A stretch of 64,000 nucleotides of DNA from Turbatrix aceti (GCA_963969345.1 OZ017766.1:11904001-11968000), one strand, 5' to 3'; shown: positions 38,168 through 49,491, counted from the stretch's first letter. Notes: generated by a model from the letters alone, not told the origin. Program-made: numbers and translations.

Positions 38168-38367
38168 NNNNNNNNNNNNNNNNNNNNNNNNNNNNNNNNN
38201 NNNNNNNNNNNNNNNNNNNNNNNNNNNNNNNNNNNNNNNNNNNNNNNNNNNNNNNNNNNNNNNNNNNNNNNNNNNNNNNNNNNNNNNNNNNNNNNNNNNN
38301 NNNNNNNNNNNNNNNNNNNNNNNNNNNNNNNNNNNNNNNNNNNNNNNNNNNNNNNNNNNNNNNNNNN
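38168..38367. other. Assembly gap (200 N)
   Basis: Exactly 200 undetermined bases. It abuts the left end of a long palindromic element, which is a likely reason for the assembly break. Confidence 0.99.
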
Positions 38368-39947
38368 TAGCGCGCAAAAGTACAAGTGTGAACATTAATT
38401 TGTACCGTGCTCTGTTCAAACGTGTTGGTTGGGGCTCAAATTTTTTTTGATAAGCACCCTTGCGTATGGCCTTAGTATTGCCAAGTTTCAGACAGATTGG
38501 TTAAAAAATGGATTTTTGCGATATCGATTTGTACAGTGCGCGCAAGCAAAAGTCCAAGTGTAAGATGCGTTTTCTGAAGCGAAGAAGCATTTCTTGAAGT
38601 ATGATGTCGTTTATGGCGTTCATATATAGTATTTTGTATGTTTTATTGATTTGAAACGTATATTGCACGATACATAGATTTTATCGGGAAAATGAAGATG
38701 ACAAAGGTCGTTTCAAAAGTATACCCCTCTAGGTTGGCTTCGAAGACTCTGGACATCGAGAATTTAGTTTTATCCACCGTCCCAGTGCTTGAAATGATAG
38801 CAGTAACTGTCTGCACAATTTATAAACGCAGCCAACCCTCTGTCGTTACAAACACGGACGATAAAAAAATTTTTCTAATGTTGAGGTAGAACTTCGAGTT
38901 GTCTCAAGTTGATAAAAATGAAAATCGCAGGCAACGGGGAAGTGACAAAATTAGTCCTGTGGTTCTAAAACAATGCCTACAAGTTGCCGAATATAAATGA
39001 CAACAACCTTTTGCTTATCCACCTCTTTCCGCAGAGAACGGGACGATAAACTTGTAACTCCGATAAACCCCAACATCGGAATATTGTGGTAGATGATAAT
39101 TGGTCGGAAGAAGGTGGTAAGATATGGTTTTTTACTTTGAAAATGATCAACGTACCACTAAACACACAACAGAAACTGATTCACACTTTATTTGTGGCTT
39201 CGGTGGAATTTTTGATAATGCTCAATTTTTCGATGTTGACTTAACTTGTGAAATATTTTAGCGTCTTCCTCTTCTGCGTGGAAAAACATGTCAATGAAGA
39301 GAAATGTTATCATTTATGTTTGGCAACTTGTAGGCATTGTTTTAGAACCACAGGACTAATTTTGTCACCTCCCCGTTGCCTGCGATTTTCATTTTTATCA
39401 ACTTGAGCCAACTCGAAGTTCTACCTCAACATTAGAAAAAATTTTTTATCGTCCGTGTTTGTAACGACAGAGGGTTGGCTGCGTTTATAAATTGTGCAGA
39501 CAGTTACTGCTATCATTTCAAGCACTGGGACGGTGGATAAAACTAAATTCTCGATGTCCAGAGTCTTCGAAGCCAACCTAGAGGGGTATACTTTTGAAAC
39601 GACCTTTGTCATCTTCATTTTCCCGATAAAATCTATGTATCGTGCAATATACGTTTCAAATCAATAAAACATACAAAATACTATATATGAACGCCATAAA
39701 CGACATCATACTTCAAGAAATGCTTCTTCGCTTCAGAAAACGCATCTTACACTTGGACTTTTGCTTGCGCGCACTGTACAAATCGATATCGCAAAAATCC
39801 ATTTTTTAGCGAATCTGTCTGAAACTTGGCAATACTAAGGCTATATGCAAGGGTGTTTATCAAAAAAAATTTTAGCCCCAACCAACATGTTTGAACAGAG
39901 CACGGTACAAATTAATGTTCACACTTGTACTTTTGCGCGCTACTGTA
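38368..39947. mobile_element. Long palindromic element, mariner-like ends (about 1.6 kb)
   Basis: The left arm (38368-38995) and right arm (39315-39947) are near-identical inverted copies around a spacer of about 320 bp. The outer tip on the right is ...GCGCGCTACTG followed by TA, and on the left TAGCGCGC next to the gap, giving a probable terminus TA-CAGTAGCGCGCAAAAGT. A related word, TACAGTGCGCGCAAGC, recurs about 160 bp inside each arm, so the subterminal regions are repeated. Open frames on the two strands give almost the same 65-residue peptide, which reflects the palindrome. No transposase is seen. A TA target and CAGT tip suggest a Tc1/mariner-type MITE; this is inference. Confidence 0.75.
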
Positions 39948-40228
39948 CGTCACAATTGCCCATCTTTTGGAACCGTCAAAACATGTCTCAAATGCCTTCT
40001 CATCCATTTCCAAGAAGAGCTATTTTCCGCTATATGAATCGAACTACCCCCTGAACTGGTTTTTCAACAAAGAATAAACGGATATTCATGCGAACGTGTT
40101 CTTTCGTGATTCCAAAACCTCCTTCCTCGAGCGCGACAAAGTTTCTACTCTGTGTCCGCGTGCAAACCTGTGATCTATCTAGCTGGTCAATCGCGAGCAG
40201 GCAGACCAGCAGCTATTGCTGTGTAAAT

Positions 40229-41161
40229 ATGGCGCCTCGATTGATTTATCCCAATTTGTCAAAATTTATCGTAACCGCCTGCCTTGTTTCGGTGGCATTT
40301 AGTGATCTGTCGAATGATTTTCGAGCTTTCATACACAACAATTATGGCGTCAATATGGTCAATATCCTAGAGAGAAAAGATCTTGGAAGCGATGCCAGTC
40401 TAGGGGGGAAAACAACGGATCACGAGCAACCCATTAGACAAGCTGTCATTATTGTTCACGGAATTACAAACAAGGTTACCCGCTTCAACGTAAGTTATTT
40501 TGAAGCCAAAATGCTTTTAAAAATCCATACTATTCAGGGCATGATCGCGGCGCTCAGACGACGAGGCTATCAAGACTCCGAAATCTACGGCACCACCTGG
40601 GGCGACGCAGGCAGAACCCCCGTCGGCCTCGTGGAAATGAAATGCGCGTACGTCAAGCAGATCCGCTCAATGATTATCGCAGTTCGCCAGTACACCGGAC
40701 AAAAGGTCGACGTGGTGGCGTACTCGATGGGAGCTCCCCTCGCGCGAAAAGCCATCCTCGGAGGCAACTGTGTAGATACCCGTGAAATTCTGGGTCCCCC
40801 GCTCACGGAACTCATCGATACGTTTCTCTCAGTTGCTGGAGCCAATTTCGGATCATCCCTATGCCTCGTGCCCATTCCGGTCGGCACTTGTAGCAGGAAG
40901 GCGGGATTACACTGCGAGTCAGAGTTTCTGGCCGACATTAATGGTCCCAAACACTACGAAGGCGCTCACGTGTTCAGCATCTTCAGCACGGCTGATGACA
41001 AGGTGGGATTCCGCAATTGTAACAAATTAGTGAGCCCCATCCTCGGACAAGACGGCTATGTCAAAATGGAAGGCCTGAATCACGACAAACTTATGGACAC
41101 GACCTACGACATGCAAATCAACTTCCTGACAAGACACCACCCTAAATCTAAAAGTTCATAA
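40229..41161 (+). CDS. Secreted class 2 lipase, nematode type
   Basis: This encodes an alpha/beta-hydrolase of the class 2 lipase family that is expanded in nematodes (lips genes), predicted to hydrolyse extracellular or intestinal acylglycerols or other esters. The coding sequence joins 40229-40489 and 40538-41161 (294 residues). The intron (40490-40537) is 48 nt with GTAAGT and TATTCAG and happens to contain no stop in frame. A signal peptide covers about residues 1-25 (LSKFIVTACLVSVAFS). Landmarks: IIVHGITN oxyanion-hole strand, YGTTWGD, nucleophile Ser150 in VAYSMGAP (GxSxG position is A-Y-S-M-G), acid Asp240/241 in FSTADDKVG and base His269 in EGLNHDKL. All three triad positions are present and the length is normal. 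An ATG at 40088 would add 47 residues and mask the signal peptide, so I prefer 40229. The substrate is unknown. Confidence 0.9.
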   Translation: MAPRLIYPNLSKFIVTACLVSVAFSDLSNDFRAFIHNNYGVNMVNILERKDLGSDASLGGKTTDHEQPIRQAVIIVHGITNKVTRFNVSYFEAKMLLKIHTIQGMIAALRRRGYQDSEIYGTTWGDAGRTPVGLVEMKCAYVKQIRSMIIAVRQYTGQKVDVVAYSMGAPLARKAILGGNCVDTREILGPPLTELIDTFLSVAGANFGSSLCLVPIPVGTCSRKAGLHCESEFLADINGPKHYEGAHVFSIFSTADDKVGFRNCNKLVSPILGQDGYVKMEGLNHDKLMDTTYDMQINFLTRHHPKSKSS

Positions 41162-41480
41162 AGTTTAAATGTAAATATCGGCACGGTGTGTATCTTATAT
41201 AAAGGTAAAAAACTGGCTTTTCTAACTAAAAACAATTTGGATGGCAAAACAATATACATGATAATAAAATCAACTTTAGTCATCGAAAAACATGCATTTT
41301 TGTCAGTTTAGCTCAAACATTTTACGACACCTTGCTAAAAATGTGTAGCAGTTTAATTCTAGTTGGATTATCCTACATCACAAAAAAAACAAAACTCTTA
41401 CCGAACAAAGAGGCCAAAAATCGGAGAAGCAGGCCAAATTAATCGTCAGTCTAAAATTGCTAAATCTTCTTCTGCTGCCG
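41162..41480. other. Lipase 3' flank
   Basis: AT-rich; contains an AATAAA-type signal near 41262 that could end the lipase transcript. No gene is seen. Confidence 0.5.
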
Positions 41481-42109
41481 CACTAAGGAGACAACCTCCC
41501 GACACGAAAGCGCGTGCGCACTTTTTCTTGTTTTTTCGAAAGTGATGTCTCTTTGTCGGCATTTCTTGCATATTCATGTATTTTTCTTAGTTTTGCCATT
41601 CTCCATTCTTATCAAGCTCAGTCAGACGATTCTATACCATTTTCAACTCAGGTTATAACTTGTCGGAGAAATCTGCTACAATGCGATGAAAATGCCCATT
41701 TTTTACCGTTATTTTCGATCCGCTTTCAAAATTCTGAACAGGAATTCACGTTTTCTCAATTTAGCGACCTGCCCCCTACCCATAACTCGGATTTCGGCCC
41801 ATAGCGGAGTTTCTAGCGCCCCCAGCATTTATGAAGAGGACGATTTTATTATGTCGGCTCTGACGTCTGACACCGGAATCATTGTAGTAAAAAGTTTTTA
41901 GACCAATTGTGCCTTACCTGACTAATTTGAACCCCCTGATGCTAAAAAACAAAAAAGTAAACTACCATCGCAACGTTGGAGCTCGTAAACCTGTGATATA
42001 TTTTACACCGTCAAAACCGTTAGGGAACACTACGCGCACATAACACGCACAATGTTCCCTGTTCTACCATTGATCTGCCTCGTTTTTAGCCTACTTTTGG
42101 AAGTGAAGT

Positions 42110-42459
42110 TGCTACCGGGGCTCCCGGCTAGCTCGCGCTTCCTCGTAGATCCCGGACACTTCGTAGTAGACAATAGTTTATCCGTAGAATCTCTCGTACA
42201 ACAACCGTGAACAATTATGCATAAACGATGACTCGATGACGACGACCGCTGCGTGTCCCCAACCGGGACGAGCGCGTGCCACGCGCGACCTGCCTGCTGC
42301 TACGCCCGCCGACCAGAATGATGACTTCGCGTCATCGGTCGCTGCCGATCTGCTTGTCTTGCCGGCGCACGCTTCCCTCGTGGCCGCACACGTTCTCTGC
42401 CTCGCGCTCGTGGCTCGCTCACCAGTCCCTGGGAGAATGGTCAACCAGTCCCGGTACCA
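42110..42459 (-). repeat. 3' LTR of copy 1
   Basis: 350 bp, TG...CA bounded; the 3' LTR in element orientation. Preceded in that orientation by the polypurine tract at 42460-42470. Confidence 0.93.
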
Positions 42460-43901
42460 CTCCTTCCCCCAGCTGACCGTCGTCGCTGGATCCAACCGGA
42501 TCCTGCGTCACGCGTCAGCTCAACTGAGCCGACCGGGACTGCGCCTGTAGTCGTCTTCGTCGCCTTTGACTTCCTTCGGTTCCTCGAACTTCACTCAACT
42601 GAGTGGATTTCATCCTGTTTGACCGCATGCTCAGCCACCTTCTTCCGGTGCCACCAGCCGTCCACCGCCATCCACAAAGGCCCCTTCTGGCTCGCTGGCC
42701 GAAGCTCTGCACTTCCATGGATGCGTTGGACCTCTTTCGGTATTCTTCCGCGTTGCCCCCCTGAGCGGTGTCTTTGTTGGTTCCTCTCCTTGAATCTCAC
42801 TCAACTGAGCGGCTTTCATCCTGCTTCCTGCTGTGCCCGTAGCCGCTCGCCGCCGTCCACGTAAGGCCCCTTCTGGCTCACTGGCCGGAAGCTCTGCTCT
42901 TCCGATGGACACCTTCTTCTGATGGTGGCTGCTTCCTTCGCCGGACCATCCCGCCGGTCACCTTGCGACGATGTCCATCCCCAGTTGGCCCAATCCTGGC
43001 ACATGTGCACCTGGCCGGATTCTCTGCCCTTCTGCTGGATCTCTTGCACTGCTTCGCCGTCGTCTTCATTCCGTGACTGGCTCCAACCACGCCACTGCTG
43101 CCTGTGTCTCGCTGGCCAACTGCCCTGCCACAGGTATTCCGTCGTCTTCATTACCCAACTGGGTGTCCGTCACGTGACAGGTTCCAACCATTCCACCACT
43201 CTGCTGCATGCCTCACCCGGATCAACTGATCAGCTGCATGTCTTACGCCTCTTCGCGCAGCCTCGCTGCCCAATTCTCTGCATCCTGTGTCGCTGCCGCA
43301 CTGCCACCAGTCATCCTTGCAGTCCGCTTGCCTCCCGGGCCGATCTTCCTCCATGACGCTGCTGCTCTGGGCCGCCAGCTGCCTCTCTGTGCTGCACTGC
43401 ACGGCCATTTCATTCTCGACGCCATCACTCGCGCTCGGATTCTTTGCAGCTCAACTGAACTGTCACTGATGATGCACGCCTGGACCGCCATCGGTTTCTC
43501 TCACAACCCGCTCGTCTGCTGTGCAGATGCACGTACCCAATGCCTGATTGCACCACATCACAACTGCGACGTGCTCGGCGGTTTTCCTGATGTGGCTTCC
43601 ATCCTTGACCGCCGGACAACTCGATTCTCGCAACTCAACTGAGCTGTTGCTGCCTTGGTTCGCTTCTTCCTTTCCACCAGCCAATTGGCCTGGTCACTCC
43701 GTCGCCGCGAAATCAAAAACATGGCGCTTTGCCTAGGCCATTCTTGAGTGATTCTGGTCGCAGGCCAAGCCAACTGGCCTGACCTCGGGAGAGCGTCGTT
43801 GTCGTTGATCCTCGTTTCTTCTCTCCGCTGCGTGTTGCCGTAGTGCGTGTGCCGCGTCGCCGCCATCGATCGATCGTAGTCGTAGTCTCTTCTTCCGCGT
43901 A

Positions 43902-43926
43902 GCTCGAATCAGCACTCTCGTCACCA
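43902..43926 (-). promoter_or_regulatory. Primer-binding site of LTR copy 1
   Basis: On the minus strand TGGTGACGAGAG... and a GATTCGAGC segment follow the 5' LTR after two bases. TGG complements the CCA tail, and the rest fits a tRNA-Ser acceptor and T-arm with a one-base offset. Confidence 0.65.
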
Positions 43927-43928
43927 TT

Positions 43929-44279
43929 TGCTACCGGGGCTCCCGGCTAGCTCGCGCTTCCTCGTAGATCCCGGACACTTCGTAGTAGACAATAGTTTAT
44001 CCGTAGAATCTCTCGTACAACAACCGTGAACAATTATGCGTAGGACGATGATTCGATGACGACGACCGCTGCGTGTCCCCAACCGGGACGAGCGCGTGCC
44101 ACGCGCGACCTGCCTGCTGCTACGCCCGCCGACCAGAATGATGACTTCGCGTCATCGGTCGCTGCCGATCTGCTTGTCTTGCCGGCGCACGCTTCCCTCG
44201 TGGCCGCACACGTTCTCTGCCTCGCGCTCGTGGCTCGCTCACCAGTCCCTGGGAGAATGGTCAACCAGTCCCGGTACCA
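43929..44279 (-). repeat. 5' LTR of copy 1
   Basis: 351 bp; nearly identical to the LTR at 42110 and to both LTRs of copy 2. Both LTRs of copy 1 share bases that differ from copy 2 (for example ATCCGTAGAATC versus ATCAGTAGAATC), as expected for independent insertions. Confidence 0.93.
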
Positions 44280-44759
44280 GAAGTATTGCTTATTTTTGTG
44301 TTTTTTGACACCTAGGGGAACAAATTAGTAGGTTGAGATGCATTTGGAGCGATATCGATGTACTCGGATCATTTCGACAACAGACGTCAGAGGCGACATA
44401 ATAAAATCGTCCTCTTCATGAATGCTGGGGGCGCTAGAAACTCCGCTATGGGCCGAAATCCGAGTTATGGGTAGGGGGCAGGTCGCTAAATTGAGAAAAC
44501 GTGAATTCCTGTTCAGAATTTTGAAAGCGGATCCAAAATAATGGTAAAAAATAGGCATTTTCATCGCAATGTAGCAGATTTCTCCGACCAGTTATAACCT
44601 GAGTTGAAAATGGTATAGAATCGTCTGACTGAGCTTGATAAGAATGGAGAATGGCAAAACTAAGAAAAATATATGAATATGCAAGAAATGCCGACAAAGA
44701 GACATCACTTTCGAAAAAGTGCGCACGCGCTTTCGTGTCGGGAGGTTGTCTCCTTAGTG

Positions 44760-45145
44760 GCTGCCGTTGGTGTAGGAAATACAAAATCAGAGAAACAGGT
44801 AGATATTTTAAAAATGACCGATAAAGCGACAAAAAAGAACGATCTCAAGAGTCTCGGCAAAAGCGCGCACGCATAGGGGCAACTATGTGCACAAAGTGTT
44901 CTCGGCGTCGTGATGTTCAATTTATTTTTTTTCAAGCGGCTAATTTCGAGTTGTTGACGAACATTTTGACAGATAGTTGCTTTCTTCGTTGGCATATTTT
45001 ACCTTTTTTTAGATTTGTCGTTTACTCCAAACGTAATTAACAATTTGAGTAACTAAAGCCTGGAATTTGTGCGTCAGAACGATTCGTGCTTGCTTTGTTC
45101 TTTATTCATGTATTGAATGACGTTTTGACAATTTTCAGAGCCGCG
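44760..45145. other. Upstream region of NDUFS8
   Basis: No separate gene is seen. A splice acceptor lies seven bases before the NDUFS8 start codon. Confidence 0.5.
45132..45138 (+). promoter_or_regulatory. Probable trans-splice acceptor
   Basis: TTTTCAG ends at 45138, seven bases before the NDUFS8 ATG, and no upstream exon is recognisable. In nematodes such a site usually receives a spliced leader. This is inference. Confidence 0.45.
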
Positions 45146-46158
45146 ATGAGTCTACTGACGCGAAGTCTTGCTACAAAGAACGCTGCTTTGCTGTCGAAGG
45201 CATCGACTGTGGCTCCAACAACTTTGACGCAGAAGCGCAACAATTACAGTGAGTTTTTATGAGTATTCGGGATTGTGAGAAAACGTTTTGTGACTTGTGT
45301 CGCTTGTTTTGTGTCTCGTTTTGTTTGGTTCTGCAACGTAGTTGATTGTTGAGATCCATTTATTTATTTCAACATTACTCACTCAGCTTGCAAATTTGAG
45401 GGAGCAATGGTGAAAAAGTAATGAATTGCAGAAATACAGTAAAAAAAGTTATTATTTTTAAGTTTAGCACTTACTGTTGTATATTTTTGTTACTAGGGAT
45501 TACATTCGTTCAGTCTTATGCTATGTTTACATCCACCTTTTTTGAAATCTCGTTTTCGAGGCTAAAGTCGATCACCGGGGGTGTTTTTCGTTGGTTTTTA
45601 TATTTTTGTTACCTTACACCTTTTGTTTTAGAATACGTCGGAGAGCCCGCCGAAAGCGATGGCACGCTGAAGGGTGATTTCCAAAAGGCTTTTCACCAGA
45701 TCATGTTCACCGAACTTTTCCGTGGCATGGGTGTTGTTCTGGGCCATTGCTTCATGGAACCTGCTACGATCAACTATCCATTCGAAAAGGGACCTCTGAG
45801 CTCGCGTTTTCGTGGCGAGCATGCGCTTCGTCGCTATCCCAATGGCGAGGAGCGCTGCATTGCATGCAAGCTCTGCGAAGCCATCTGCCCGGCTCAAGCC
45901 ATCACAATCGAGACTGAGACCCGCCCCGATGGCAGCCGTCGCACCACCCGCTACGACATTGACCTGACCAAGTGCATCTTCTGCGGCCTCTGCCAGGAAG
46001 CCTGCCCTGTTGACGCTATCGTCGAGGGCCCCAATTTTGAGTACTCGACTGAAACCCACGAAGAACTCCTCTACAACAAGGAAAAGCTTCTTCTGAACGG
46101 CGATCGCTGGGAGCCTGAACTTGCTGCCAACCTTCAGGCTGAGTACTTGTATCGCTAG
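45146..46158 (+). CDS. NDUFS8: NADH:ubiquinone oxidoreductase 23-kDa subunit (TYKY), mitochondrial
   Basis: This is a core subunit of respiratory complex I. It carries the two [4Fe-4S] clusters (N6a, N6b) that pass electrons toward the quinone site. The coding sequence joins 45146-45248 and 45632-46158 (209 residues); the intron is 383 nt. The N-terminus is a mitochondrial targeting sequence rich in Arg, Ser, Leu and Ala and lacking acidic residues ([18 protein letters not shown]). The two ferredoxin motifs are complete: Cys110-x2-Cys113-x2-Cys116-x3-Cys120-Pro and Cys149-x2-Cys152-x2-Cys155-x3-Cys159-Pro. Other family landmarks are [32 protein letters not shown] and the C-terminal [14 protein letters not shown]. 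The splice restores the family's Tyr-Lys-Tyr at residues 34-36, giving the TYKY-like junction. The length matches the family. It converges on the acyltransferase gene downstream. Confidence 0.96.
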
Positions 46159-46677
46159 ACTACAACGTGATTAGGAATTCGAGTTTGTACCTTTTTTGGT
46201 GTGATGATGATAAATATAGCATACAGGATACATCAGTCATTTAATCAAAAAGCACTAGGCTTCGGTACTACCGTAATGATGAAGTTGAGACGGGACAATT
46301 CGAACCAGACTCGCGACATGCGCAGACACAACACAGTTTCTGGCGTCAATGATCTCGGTGTCCGTGGACGATGTGATCGCCGACGGCACTTGGAGTGGTT
46401 GTTGCTGCTGCTGAAGTGGTGGATCAACGTATGCGGTCTTCGTCGACGGAACAGAAGTCCCAGCGTGAGTGTGATGAATGCGGCTATCACTAAGCCATTC
46501 TTTCGAATCCCAGGGGTACAGTGGTTCAAGCTCGTTCTCCATGTGCCTGGTAGCGGCGCCAAGCCATTCGACGACACTCTGCTGCGCGTTAACTTGATCG
46601 GCCAGAAGGGGATTATCTTCGGAAAAGTCCTGACTGAAATAAATGGTTGCACAGGTATGAACAGGTGGTTTGAATGC
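46159..46677. other. Intergenic space between two convergent genes
   Basis: About 520 bp between the stop of NDUFS8 and the stop of the minus-strand acyltransferase. Open frames here have no family resemblance. It should hold both 3' untranslated regions. Confidence 0.5.
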
Positions 46678-49491
46678 TCACTCGTTGACGTCACCTCTCG
46701 ACTGAACAGAAGCTGCTTCGGTCAGCGTCCAGTTGCCGAAACCTGTGTTCTTGACACGAATGTTTTTTCGTAGACGCATGAAAAGCTTTCTTTCAATGTT
46801 TAGTGGTGGGGTCTCGACAAAAACCGCCATCAGAAATGAGCACAGCGTTGAGAGCACTCCGACCCCGAGCGCAAAGGTGATGACTTCAAAGGGCGATTCC
46901 ACTACCCAGACTCGTCGTCTTTGGTATACCAAGGCCAGGATAATGAGCTCATGGGACAGATAAATCCCGAAACACAGTCGCGATAGAGGTACCCACTTGC
47001 TCCAGGCTAGAATTGCTCCAATCGGTCCAAAATGCCGACGCTCACACAGCCAAACAAAAATAGCCATGCCAATGGACCAGGATGTTCGATATAGTGCCGC
47101 ATAGGACATCTGGTAGGCTTTGTGTCCCGGCCAGAGGCTGGCACCTGCGATGCCCCACCAAAGAAGCCCCAGCGACAGTACGCACGTGATTGGGCGCAAA
47201 AACGTACGGGATTTTGGCGTCATGAAAGCGTTCGACTTCTTGTCACCGAGAATCCATCCCACACAAAGACCGAGGACGGAGGGTGGCAAGCGAGAGAGCG
47301 GAAACGCGTAGAGCCAAACGAACATTTGTGCGGCTTCTTCGTGGATGACAGATTCCTTCTCAATCATTTTTAAAACAATGTTAAGGGGAAAACTAAAAAA
47401 TTAAGATCAATCTGGTCTCTTGAAAATAATAAAACTCACTTGAAGGTAACATAGATGGCGAAACGATAAACAACAGACACCAAAAGCAGTAGTACAAGTG
47501 CCGTCTTACCACTGGTCGAGCATTGTCTGAACACAAACATACCAAGCAAAGCAGCAAGGTAAAATTGTGAATCCAAGCTTAGATACCACATCCATGGCAT
47601 GCAGTCGGAAGGGTAAAAGTTGAGAACAAAAGCCAGGTGCGGCCAGGTATTATTGACGTTGCAATGAGTGCCAAAAACTCCCTCCTCGGTGTTCCACATT
47701 GGGCCACTGCCGAGGCGGTTAAAAATGATGGCCACGAATCCCAGAGCAAAGGCATAACCAGGCAGAATTCTGAGAAGTCGGTGGATAAAACGGGAAAGAA
47801 TGCGATGAAGAGTGAAGAGCCTCCTCGCCCGATCGGTATCATGCCCTGCTGTAAGCAACTTTCTGCGAATTGAAAACGTTAGAACCGCGGCGGCAGTGAG
47901 AAAAAATGTGTCGACGGCCAGAGATGAATTGAAAATCCATTGTGCCATTCCGGAGGTTTTGATCTTTTTCACAATGGTTAGCAGGTTACCAACGTATCCA
48001 GCTGAGAGGACAAATGTGTGACCAATGATGACCCAAGCCGCCGAGACAACCTTGATGCCATGAAGAGTTGCAATCTGAGAACCGCTGTCTCGAAGAAGAT
48101 GTTCAACACTCCGACGAATCGAAAAACAACTCAGCAAGTCGACAAAAAAGTTACCGGTTGTAATATTTTCTATGACTTCGTGGCTCGCCTTGTACGTCAG
48201 AGCAACGGAAGGAGCTCCCGCGATACTTAGAACTTCGTCGTTGGTACTAGCCCAGATGGCACCACCTGCTCGCTCGCGCCAAGGCCTGTGCACGAGGTTA
48301 TCGTCGAAGACCATTCGACTGGCTTCGGAGAGAGGAGGAGAATGGTAATCGTAGGCAGGACGGGAGTAGTAGAAATTGTACGAGTGACAATCTACGCCTG
48401 CGTTGACCCGTGAAACCTTTGAATGCATGTAGAGATCAACCAATGTTCCGCTAATAACGCAGAGAAACAGCAACAGTAGGAGGATGACAAAAAATTGCTG
48501 GAAAAAACATTTGAGCATGATTTCAAGGGTTTCAGGCTTCTTACCTCGTTGGCTGTCATTTCAAAGATCCACATCCACTTTGAAGCATCCTTTGTTTCCG
48601 GGGCGTGACACTGCAGCGTGGCCTGAGATTTCTTTTCATCAATGCCTGAATTGTTTAGTACCTGGTTAAGCCACGTGCCGATTACCTCTTGAACATCTTC
48701 GTTGGTACACGTTGCAGGCACACAAAAGCCATAGTTTACAGGGATCTTTGCAGACTTTATGGGCACAACAACGTCGACGGCGACTCGACAGTACTTTCCA
48801 GTTGTTGCAGCTGATGACGTCGTGTTCGCACTTGAAATTGAAATATTGTCAGCCGGAATTTGAATGCTCAAGCACTGATCATAGTCACCCATAAGGAAAA
48901 AAGGTCCGCTGGATGCCAAGCCAGAGGGAGGCTTGCCCCAAGCGTCAAAGAGCTTCACAGACCACAAGTAATGCTTAGTGTTGTTATCTAAAAATAAAAA
49001 CAAAGTAATTAAACTTACAAATTAAAATGTTTACCAAAGCATCTAGAAGCTTCGACGGAGTTCTGAATGTTGTCGAGATGGCACGAAGCAGAAAAAAGAC
49101 CCGTAAGGGTGAGACTCTTGATTGATCGGAGCATATCGTGAACACATAGTGTAGTTACTAAAAACAAAAACATTTTAAGTTGTAACATTGTATGCACAAA
49201 AAGTCATTACAACTTACAGTTTTTTGCCGAGTTTATGATATGACTTTCAATAAGCCCAACTGTGTGATTGCCGACCCGAAGATTGGCAAGTCCCTGCCAC
49301 AAGTAATCCAGTGCATTTTCTGGAGCAGGAATATCGGCAAAGTGATCGCCATGAAAACCATTTGTTTCGTTGTGGCCTTCATCATTGCCAAACGTTGGCA
49401 GACGATCGCTGACATACTTGGGAAGGTCGGTAGTCCAGAGAATTGTCACGAAGCCCAGCGCCAGCGCGGCATGAGCAAGCTGACGCCTCAT
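46678..49491 (-). CDS. NRF-6-like membrane acyltransferase (NRF domain + acyltransferase 3)
   Basis: A polytopic membrane protein of the nematode/insect nose-resistant-to-fluoxetine family, probably transferring acyl groups to lipids or small molecules; the true substrate is not known. The coding sequence is the complement of 46678-47392, 47440-48497, 48545-48987, 49035-49157 and 49218-49491. All introns have GT-AG ends and are 47-60 nt, and the joined frame is 870 residues. The N-terminus (MRRQLAHAALALGFVTILW) is a signal peptide or anchor. The NRF domain follows, with LWSVKLFDAWGKPPSGL, GDYDQCLSI and NYGFCVPATCTNEDV. A helix FFVILLLLLFLCVISGTLVDL leads to the acyltransferase-3 part with LHGIKVVSAAWVIIGHTF, FFLTAAAVLTF, a FIHRLLRILPGYAFALGF helix, WYLSLDSQFYLAALLG and YAFPLSRLPPSVLGLCVGW. 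The conserved His in the IGH segment is present. An ATG at 49647 would extend the N-terminus past the signal-like helix, so I prefer 49491. Confidence 0.93.

Larger units (their letters stand above)
42110..44279 (-). mobile_element. Non-autonomous LTR retrotransposon, copy 1
   Basis: The element is 2170 bp with LTRs at 42110-42459 and 43929-44279, flanked by the 5-bp duplication GAAGT (42105-42109 and 44280-44284). Orientation is minus: on that strand the LTR runs TGGTACCGGGACTGG...GGTAGCA. Two bases after the 5' LTR lies a primer-binding site TGGTGACGAGAG..., similar to the 3' end of tRNA-Ser, and a polypurine tract GGGGGAAGGAG directly precedes the 3' LTR. The 1469-bp interior is GC-rich and has no frame longer than about 144 codons. 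It shows no gag, protease, reverse transcriptase or integrase motif, so the element needs enzymes from elsewhere. The two LTRs differ by a 1-bp indel and a few substitutions near 42218-42234 versus 44037-44054, so this copy is slightly older than copy 2. Confidence 0.93.
41481..44759. mobile_element. Foldback element split by a nested LTR retrotransposon
   Basis: The arms 41481-41869 and 44381-44759 are inverted copies of about 385 bp (outer tips CACTAAGGAGACAACCTCCC and its complement, inner ends TGACGTCTG/CAGACGTCA) with several substitutions and small indels between them. The spacer contains LTR-element copy 1 with its own 5-bp duplication, so the foldback is the older insertion. Without the LTR element the foldback would be about 1.1 kb. 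The right-arm word GAGTTTCTAGCGCCCC and its partner in the left arm show how well the arms are preserved. No coding capacity. Its superfamily is unknown: no clear target duplication is visible outside the arms. Confidence 0.75.

Noticed and set aside
38692..39618. 65-codon frames with nearly identical peptides on plus and minus strands
   Set aside because: They are caused by the palindromic element at 38368-39947.
42051..42109. Possible signal-peptide exon MFPVLPLICLVFSLLLEVK next to LTR copy 1
   Set aside because: The frame ends soon after the insertion site and lies in the spacer of a foldback element. No downstream exon with homology was found.
42236..43927. Open frames up to 144 codons inside LTR copy 1 (and the same in copy 2)
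   Set aside because: They overlap on both strands and lack gag, protease, reverse transcriptase, integrase or zinc-knuckle motifs. They are explained by the GC-rich composition.
45421..45631. Open frame joined to the 5' side of NDUFS8 exon 2
   Set aside because: It is the intron: splicing at 45248/45632 restores the conserved Tyr-Lys-Tyr junction and the expected length of 209 residues.
46245..46694. Open frames of 149 and 190 codons between NDUFS8 and the acyltransferase gene
   Set aside because: They have no family resemblance and lie in the expected 3' untranslated space of two convergent genes.
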